Shown: positions 57,001-64,000 of the stretch, piece by piece | Layout: each line of letters starts with the position of its first letter | How positions within the stretch are numbered: position 1 is the stretch's first letter | NCBI GenBank assembly: GCA_028752905.1 | Contig: JAQNBH010000010.1 | Coordinates: 25,772,242-25,836,241 of the forward strand | DNA: 64,000 bases | Direction of reading: 5' to 3' | DNA from: Cladorhizidae sp. MBARI D1340-BT2 | Lineage: Eukaryota; Porifera; Demospongiae; Poecilosclerida; Cladorhizidae | Position numbers and translations under genes: made by a program | The notes under the pieces: generated by a model | What the model saw: only the letters and a program-made list of their open reading frames with translations | The model's database searches: none | Told to the model about the DNA's origin: nothing

Positions 57001-58745
57001 GCACTGGAGTATAGGCTGCACTGGAGTATAGGTTGTACTGGAGTATAGGTTGCACTGGAGTATAGTTTGCACTGGAGTATAGGTTGAACTGGAGTATAGG
57101 CTGCACTGGAGTATAGGCTGCACTGGAGTATAGGTTGCACTTGAGTATAGTTTGCACTGGAGTATAGGTTGCACTGGAGTATAGGCTGCACTGGAGTATA
57201 GGTTGCACTGGAGTATAGGTTGCACTTGAGTATAGTTTGCACTGGAGTATAGGTTGCACTGGAGTATAGGCTGCACTGGATTATAGGTTGCACTGGAGTA
57301 TAGGTTACAGTGGAGTATAGGCTGCACTGGAGTATAGGTTGCACTGGAGTATAGGTTGCACTGGAGTATAGGTTGCACTGGAGTAAAGGTTGCACTGGAG
57401 TATAGTAGGTTGCACTGGAGTATAGGCTGCACTGGAGTACTGGAGTGTAGGTTGCACAGGAGTATAGGTGGCACTGGAGTATTGGTTGCACTGGAGTATA
57501 GGTTGCACTGGAGTATACTGGAGTGTAGGTTGCACTGGAGTATAGGTTGCACTGGAATATAGGTTGCACTGGATTATAGGTTGCACTGGAGTATATGCTG
57601 CACTGAAGTATATATTGCACTGGAGTATAGGCTGCACTGGAGTATAGGTTGCACTGGAGTATAGGCTGCACTTGAGTATAGGCTGCACTGGAGTATAGGT
57701 TGCACTGGAGTATTGGTTGCACTGGAGTATAGGCAGCACTTGAGTAAACTGGAGTGTAGGTTGCACTGGACTATAGGTGGCACTGGAGTATTAGTTGCAC
57801 AGGAGTATAGGTGCCACTGGAGTATTGGTTGCACTGGAGTATAGGTTGCACTGGAGTATACTGGAGTGTAGGTTGCACTGGAGTATAGGCTGCACTGGAG
57901 TATAGGTTGCACTGGAGTATAGATTGCATTGGAGTATAGGCTGCACTGGAGTATAGGCTGCACTGGAGAATAGGTTGCACTTGAGTATAGGCTGCACTGG
58001 AGTATAGGTTGTACTGGAGTATAGGCTGCACTGGAGTATAGGTTGCACTGGAGTATAGGCTGCACTGGAGTATAGGCTGCACTGGAGTATTGGTTGCATT
58101 GGAGTATAGGTTGCACTGGAGTATAGGTTGCACTGGAGTATAGTTTGCACTGGAGTATAGGCCGCACTGGAGTATAGGTTACACTGGAATATAGGCTGCA
58201 CTTGAGTATAGGCTGCACTGGAGTATAGGTTGCACTGGAGTATAGGCTGCACTGGAGTATAGGTTGCACTGGAGTATAGGCTGCACTTGAGTATAGGCTG
58301 CACTGGAGTATAGGTTGCACTGGAGTATAGGTTGCACTGGAGTATAGGCTGCACTGGAGTATACTGGAGTGTAAGTTGCACAGGAGTATAGGTGGCACTG
58401 GAGTATTGGTTGCACTGGAGTATAGGTTGCACTGGAGTATAGTGGAGTGTAGGTTGCACTGGAGTATAGGTTGCACTGGAGTATAGGTTGCACTGGATTA
58501 TAGGTTGCACTGGAGTATAGGCTGCACTGAAGTATATATTGCACTGGAGTATAGGCTGCACTGGAGTATAGGTTGCACTGGAGTATAGGCTGCACTTGAG
58601 TATAGGCTGCACTGGAGTATAGGTTGCACTGGAGTATAGGTTGCACTGGAGTATAGGCTGCACTGGAGTATACTGGAGTGTAGGTTGCACTGGAGTATAG
58701 GTGGCACTGGAGTATTGGTTGCACAGGAGTATAGGTGGCACTGGA
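42034..58745 (+). repeat. 19,260-bp unit, copy 2, internally shortened
   Basis: This copy follows copy 1 at an offset of 19,260 bp until 56690, where 85 bp (37430-37514 of copy 1, five monomers) are missing. After the deletion the offset is 19,175 to the first 2470-bp subunit of copy 1, or 16,705 to the second. Beyond 57.3 kb only the 16,705 offset fits, including a GTAAACT variant near 41040/57745. Copy 2 therefore has a single 2470-bp subunit where copy 1 has two. Similarity ends near 58745, the equivalent of the copy-1 end. Confidence 0.9.
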
Positions 58746-61520
58746 GTATTGGTTGCACTGGAGTATAGGTGGCACTGGAGTATTGGTTGCACAGGAGTAT
58801 AGGTGGCACTGGAGTATTGGTTGCACTGTAGTATAGGCTGCACTGGAGTATAGACTGCACTGGAGTATAGGTTGCACTGGAGTATAGGCTGCACTGGAGA
58901 ATAGGTTGCACTTGAGTATTGGCTGCACTGGAGTATAGACTGCACTGGAGTATAGGTTGCACTGGAGTATAGGTTGCACTGGAGTATAGGCTGCACTGGA
59001 GTATAGACTGCACTGGAGTATAGGTTGCACTGGAGTATAGGCTGCACTGGAGTATAGGCTGTACTGGAGAATAGGTTGCACTTGAGTATAGGCTGCACTG
59101 GAGTATAGACTGCACTGGAGTATAGGCTGCACTGGAGTATAGGTTGCACTGGAGTATAGGCTGCACTGGAGTATAGATTACACTGGAGTATATGTTGCAC
59201 TGGAGTATAGGCTGCACTGGAGTATAGGCTGCACTGGAGTATAGGCTGAACTGCAGTATAGGTGGCACTGGAGTATAGGTTGCACTGGAGTATAGGTTGC
59301 ACTGGAGTATAGGCTGCACTGGAGTATAGGTTGCACTGGAGTATAGGTTGCACTGGAGTATAGGCTGCACTGGAGTATAGGTTGCACTGGAGTATAGGCT
59401 GCACTGGAGTATAGGCTGCACTGGAGTATAAGCTGCACTGGAGTATAGGCTGCACCGGAGTATAGGTTGCACTGGAGTATAGGCTGCACTGCAGTATAGG
59501 TTGCACTGGAGTATAGATTGCACTGGAGTATAGGTTGCACTGGAGTATAGGTTGCACTGCAGTATAGGCTGCACTGGAGTATAGGCTGCACTGGAGTATA
59601 GGTTGCACTGGAGTATAGGCTGCATTGGAGTATAGGTTGCACTGGAGTATAGGCTGCACTGCAGTATAGGTTGCACTGGAGTATAGGTTGCACTGGAGTA
59701 TAGGCTGCACTGGAGTATAGGTTGCACTAGAGTATAGGTTGCACTGGAGTATAGGCTGCACTGGAGTATAGGTTGCACTGGAATATAGGCTGCACTGGAG
59801 TATAGGCTGCACTGGAGTATAGGTTGCACTGGAGTATAGGCTGCACTGGAGTATAGGCTGCACTGGAGTATTGCTTGCACTGGAGTATAGGTTGCACTGG
59901 AGTATAGGTTGCACTGGAGTATAGTTTGCACTGGAGTATAGGCCGCACTGGAGTATAGGTTACACTGGAATATAGGCTGCACTTGAGTATAGGCTGCACT
60001 GGAGTATAGGTTGCACTGGAGTATAGGCTGCACTGGAGTATAGGTTGCACTGGAGTATAGGCTGCACTTGAGTATAGGCTGCACTGGAGTATAGGTTGCA
60101 CTGGAGTATAGGTTGCACTGGAGTATAGGCTGCACTGGAGTATACTGGAGTGTAAGTTGCACAGGAGTATAGGTGGCACTGGAGTATTGGTTGCACTGGA
60201 GTATAGGTTGCACTGGAGTATAGTGGAGTGTAGGTTGCACTGGAGTATAGGTTGCACTGGAGTATAGGTTGCACTGGATTATAGGTTGCACTGGAGTATA
60301 GGCTGCACTGAAGTATATATTGCACTGGAGTATAGGCTGCACTGGAGTATAGGTTGCACTGGAGTATAGGCTGCACTTGAGTATAGGCTGCACTGGAGTA
60401 TAGGTTGCACTGGAGTATAGGTTGCACTGGAGTATAGGCTGCACTGGAGTATACTGGAGTGTAGGTTGCACTGGAGTATAGGTGGCACTGGAGTATTGGT
60501 TGCACAGGAGTATAGGTGGCACTGGAGTATTGGTTGCACTGGAGTATAGGTGGCACTGGAGTATTGGTTGCACAGGAGTATAGGTGGCACTGGAGTATTG
60601 GTTGCACTGGAGTATAGGCTGCACTGGAGTATAGGTTGCACTGGAGTATAGATTGCACTGGAGTATAGGCTGCACTGGAGTATAGGCTGCACTGGAGAAT
60701 AGGTTGCACTTGAGTATTGGCTGCACTGGAGTATAGACTGCACTGGAGTATAGGTTGCACTGGAGTATAGGTTGCACTGGAGTATAGGCTGCACTGGAGT
60801 ATAGACTGCACTGGAGTATAGGTTGCACTGGAGTATAGGCTGCACTGGAGTATAGGCTGCACTGGAGAATAGGTTGCACTTGAGTATAGGCTGCACTGGA
60901 GTATAGACTGCACTGGAGTATAGGCTGCACTGGAGTATAGGTTGCACTGGAGTATAGGCTGCACTGGAGTATAGATTACACTGGAGTATATGTTGCACTG
61001 GAGTATAGGCTGCACTGGAGTATAGGCTGCACTGGAGTATAGGCTGAACTGCAGTATAGGTGGCACTGGAGTATAGGTTGCACTGGAGTATAGGTTGCAC
61101 TGGAGTATAGGCTGCACTGGAGTATAGGTTGCACTGGAGTATAGGTTGCACTGGAGTATAGGCTGCACTGGAGTATAGGTTGCACTGGAGTATAGGCTGC
61201 ACTGGAGTATAGGCTGCACTGGAGTATAGGCTGCACTGGAGTATAGGCTGCACCGGAGTATAGGTTGCACTGGAGTATAGGCTGCACTGCAGTATAGGTT
61301 GCACTGGAGTATAGATTGCACTGGAGTATAGGTTGCACTGGAGTATAGGTTGCACTGCAGTATAGGCTGCACTGGAGTATAGGCTGCACTGGAGTATAGG
61401 TTGCACTGGAGTATAGGCTGCATTGGAGTATAGGTTGCACTGGAGTATAGGCTGCACTGCAGTATAGGTTGCACTGGAGTATAGGTTGCACTGGAGTATA
61501 GGCTGCACTGGAGTATAGGT
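58140..61520 (+). repeat. ~1.78 kb tandem repeat near the right end
   Basis: 58140-59920 and 59921-61520 share the same variant pattern at offsets of 1781 bp (GGCCGCAC at about 58162 and 59942) changing to 1798 bp (59178-59693 against 60976-61491), a one-monomer gain. The same pattern type also occurs singly at about 33540-35320 and 52800-54580. Confidence 0.8.
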
Positions 61521-64000
61521 TGCACTAGAGTATAGGTTGCACTGGAGTATAGGCTGCACTGGAGTATAGGTTGCACTGGAGTATAGGCTGCACTGGAGTA
61601 TAGGCTGCACTGGAGTATAGGTTGCACTGGAGTATAGGTTGCACTGGAGTATAGGCTGCACTGGAGTATAGGTTGCACTGGAGTATAGGTTGCACTGGAG
61701 TATAGTTTGCACTGGAGTATAGGTTGAACTGGAGTATAGGCTGCACTGGAGTATAGGCTGCACTGGAGTATAGGTTGCACTTGAGTATAGTTTGCACTGG
61801 AGTATAGGTTGCACTGGAGTATAGGCTGCACTGGAGTATAGGTTGCACTGGAGTATAGGTTGCACTTGAGTATAGTTTGCACTGGAGTATAGGTTGCACT
61901 GGAGTATAGGCTGCACTGGATTATAGGTTGCACTGGAGTATAGGTTACAGTGGAGTATAGGCTGCACTGGAGTATAGGTTGCACTGGAGTATAGGTTGCA
62001 CTGGAGTATAGGTTGCACTGGAGTAAAGGTTGCACTGGAGTATAGTAGGTTGCACTGGAGTATAGGCTGCACTGGAGTACTGGAGTGTAGGTTGCACAGG
62101 AGTATAGGTGGCACTGGAGTATTGGTTGCACTGGAGTATAGGTTGCACTGGAGTATACTGGAGTGTAGGTTGCACTGGAGTATAGGTTGCACTGGAGTAT
62201 AGGTTGCACTGGATTATAGGTTGCACTGGAGTATATGCTGCACTGAAGTATATATTGCACTGGAGTATAGGCTGCACTGGAGTATAGGTTGCACTGGAGT
62301 ATAGGCTGCACTTGAGTATAGGCTGCACTGGAGTATAGGTTGCACTGGAGTATTGGTTGCACTGGAGTATAGGCAGCACTTGAGTATACTGGAGTGTAGG
62401 TTGCACTGGAGTATAGGTGGCACTGGAGTATTGGTTGCACAGGAGTATAGGTGCCACTGGAGTATTGGTTGCACTGGAGTATAGGTTGCACTGGAGTATA
62501 CTGGAGTGTAGGTTGCACTGGAGTATAGGCTGCACTGGAGTATAGGTTGCACTGGAGTATAGATTGCATTGGAGTATAGGCTGCACTGGAGTATAGGCTG
62601 CACTGGAGAATAGGTTGCACTTGAGTATAGGCTGCACTGGAGTATAGGTTGCACTTGAGTATAGGCTGCACTGGAGTATAGGTTGCACTGGAGTATAGGC
62701 TGCACTGGAGTATAGGCTGCACTGGAGTATTGGTTGCACTGGAGTATAGGTTGCACTGGAGTATAGGTTGCACTGGAGTATAGGTTGCACTGGAGTATAG
62801 GTTGCACTGGAGTATAGGTTGCACTGGAGTATAGGTTGCACTGGAGTATTGGTTGCACTGGAGTATAGGTTGCACTGGAGTATACTGGAGTGTAGGTTGC
62901 ACTGGAGTATAGGTTGCACTGGAGTATAGGTTGCACTGGATTATAGGTTGCACTGGAGTATAGGCTGCACTGAAGTATATATTGCACTGGAGTATAGGCT
63001 GCACTGGAGTATAGGTTGCACTGGAGTATAGGTTGCACTGGAGTATAGGTTGCACTGGAGTATAGGTTGCACTGGAGTATAGATTGCACTGGAGTATAGG
63101 TTGCACTGGAGTATAGGCTGCACTGCAGGATAGGCTGCACTGGAGTATAGTTTGCACTGGAGTATAGGCTGCACTGGAGTATAGTTTGCACTGGAGTATA
63201 GGCTGCACTGGAGTATAGGTTGCACTGGAGTATAGGTTCCACTGGAGTATAGGTTGCACTGGAGTATAGGTTGCACTGGAGTATAGGCTCCACTGGAGTA
63301 TAGTTTGCACTGGAGTATAGGTTGCAATGGAGTATAGGTTGCACTGGAGTATAGGCTGCACTGGAGTATAGGCTGCACTGGAGTACAGATTGCACTGGAG
63401 TATAGTTTGCACTGGAGTATAGGCCGCACTGGAGTATAGGTTACACTGGAATATAGGCTACACTTGAGTATAGGCTGCACTGGAGTATAGGTTGCACTGG
63501 AGTATAGGTGGCACTGGAGTATTGGTTGCACTGGAGTATAGGTTGCACTGGAGTATACTGGAGTGTAGGTTGCACTGGAGTATAGGTTGCACTGGAATAT
63601 AGGTTGCACTGGATTATAGGTTGCACTGGAGTATATGCTGCACTGAAGTATATATTGCACTGGAGTATAGGCTGCACTGGAGTATAGGTTGCACTGGAGT
63701 ATAGGCTGCACTTGAGTATAGGCTGCACTGGAGTATAGGTTGCACTGGAGTATTGGTTGCACTGGAGTATAGGCAGCACTTGAGTATACTGGAGTGTAGG
63801 TTGCACTGGAGTATAGGTGGCACTGGAGTATTGGTTGCACAGGAGTATAGGTGCCACTGGAGTATTGGTTGCACTGGAGTATAGGTTGCACTGGAGTATA
63901 CTGGAGTGTAGGTTGCACTGGAGTATAGGCTGCACTGGAGTATAGTTTGCACTGGAGTATAGGCCGCACTGGAGTATAGGTTACACTGGAATATAGGCTA
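61521..64000 (+). repeat. Right-type HOR continuing out of the window
   Basis: GTAAAGG at 62023 is followed by the 3-base-extended unit, which marks the right family. 61945-62919 matches 54852-55826 at an offset of 7093 bp with few differences. The last bases still belong to a monomer, so the array continues beyond the window. No gene or unique sequence is present. Confidence 0.85.

Larger units (their letters stand above)
1..64000 (+). repeat. 17-bp tandem satellite array filling the whole window
   Basis: Every line of the window is made of head-to-tail copies of a 17-bp unit, GGTTGCACTGGAGTATA, or its equally common variant with C at position 3. All copies lie in the same orientation; I saw no inverted block and no unique interruption. 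Window length divided by 17 gives about 3,760 units, slightly altered by length variants of 10, 12, 16, 18 and 20 bp. Common variants include CACTTGAG, CACTAGAG, CACTGCAG, CACAGGAG, GGAGAATA, GGATTATA, GGAATATA, GGAGTGTA and GGAGTATT. The consensus has G 6, C 2-3, A 4 and T 4-5, so the plus strand is strongly G-rich relative to C, and it contains no CpG. Both window ends lie inside the array, so the true boundaries are not seen. Such arrays are typical of eukaryotic heterochromatin; that placement is inference. I do not recognise the family. Confidence 0.98.

Noticed and set aside
22774..58745. Treating the 19.26 kb duplication as a mobile element or phage
   Set aside because: Both copies consist only of the satellite monomer. 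There are no terminal inverted repeats, target duplications or coding sequence.
264..63969. Dozens of long minus-strand open reading frames, up to about 1,150 codons, as repeat-protein genes
   Set aside because: They follow from a stop-free 17-bp unit whose length is not a multiple of 3. All three frames give the same peptide, frames overlap each other, most starts are GTG within a monomer (CAC on the plus strand), and the ends are single variant monomers. There is no promoter, signal peptide or flanking unique sequence.
1..64000. CRISPR array
   Set aside because: There are no spacers: 17-bp units abut directly, and the unit is shorter than CRISPR repeats.
1..64000. Telomeric repeat
   Set aside because: The unit is not related to TTAGGG-, TTTAGGG- or TTAGG-type repeats, and its length and composition differ.
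1..64000. CENP-B box or known centromeric satellite
   Set aside because: The 17-bp unit lacks the TTCG and CGGG cores of the CENP-B box and has no CpG at all. HOR organisation alone does not prove centromere identity.
1..64000. Promoter-like TATA elements (TATAGG on plus, TATACT on minus) every 17 bp
   Set aside because: They are simply part of the monomer. No suitably spaced partner element or downstream gene exists.
1..64000. Inverted repeats, hairpins or palindromic terminators
   Set aside because: The monomer has only the 4-bp palindrome TGCA, and all units are in direct orientation. No stem-loop longer than that was seen.

Overview
The whole 64 kb window is one uninterrupted tandem array of a 17-bp satellite/minisatellite monomer. 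The plus-strand consensus is GGTTGCACTGGAGTATA, with a very common C at position 3 (GGCTGCACTGGAGTATA). All units run head to tail in the same orientation. About 3,700-3,800 units fit in the window, and both window edges fall inside the array, so its true length is greater than 64 kb. I see no unique sequence, gene, RNA gene, transposon, CRISPR array, promoter or terminator anywhere. An array of this size and structure suggests a eukaryotic heterochromatic satellite or giant minisatellite block (pericentromeric, subtelomeric or sex-chromosome-like). Nothing in the sequence identifies the species.

The array is hierarchical. Monomer variants (C/T at position 3, GGAGAATA, CACTTGAG, CACTAGAG, GGATTATA, an 18-bp unit with GCATGTATA, 10-bp truncated units, a GTAAAGG unit and others) form long patterns that recur as higher-order repeats (HORs). 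The basic HOR is about 2.5 kb, roughly 145-155 monomers. Larger tandem duplications are built from it, at about 5.1-5.2 kb, 9.5 kb and 19.26 kb.

Layout, with boundaries approximate. 1-1149: partial HOR. 1150-15490: three successive copies of a ~5.1 kb HOR. 13015-17966: a 2476-bp tandem duplication. 11670-28450: a 9519-bp unit followed by a second copy that lacks one 2476-bp subunit. 22774-42033: a 19,260-bp unit, directly followed at 42034-58745 by a nearly identical second copy that lacks one 2470-bp subunit and carries an 85-bp (five-monomer) deletion. 30540-36700: a 3814-bp repeat. 35989-40928: a 2470-bp tandem duplication. 58140-61520: a ~1.78 kb tandem repeat. 61521-64000: right-type HOR sequence leaving the window.

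Two HOR families can be told apart by landmarks. A left (L) family occupies about 1-30 kb and carries the GCATGTATA unit. A right (R) family occupies about 30-42 kb and carries GTAAAGG followed by a unit with 3 extra bases. The 19.26 kb duplication copied the L-to-R junction, giving L-R-L'-R' order. The many long minus-strand open frames are a by-product of the monomer: its reverse complement has no stop in any frame, and 17 is not a multiple of 3, so every frame gives the same 17-residue repeat (YTPVQPILQCNLYSSAT). I do not annotate them as genes.
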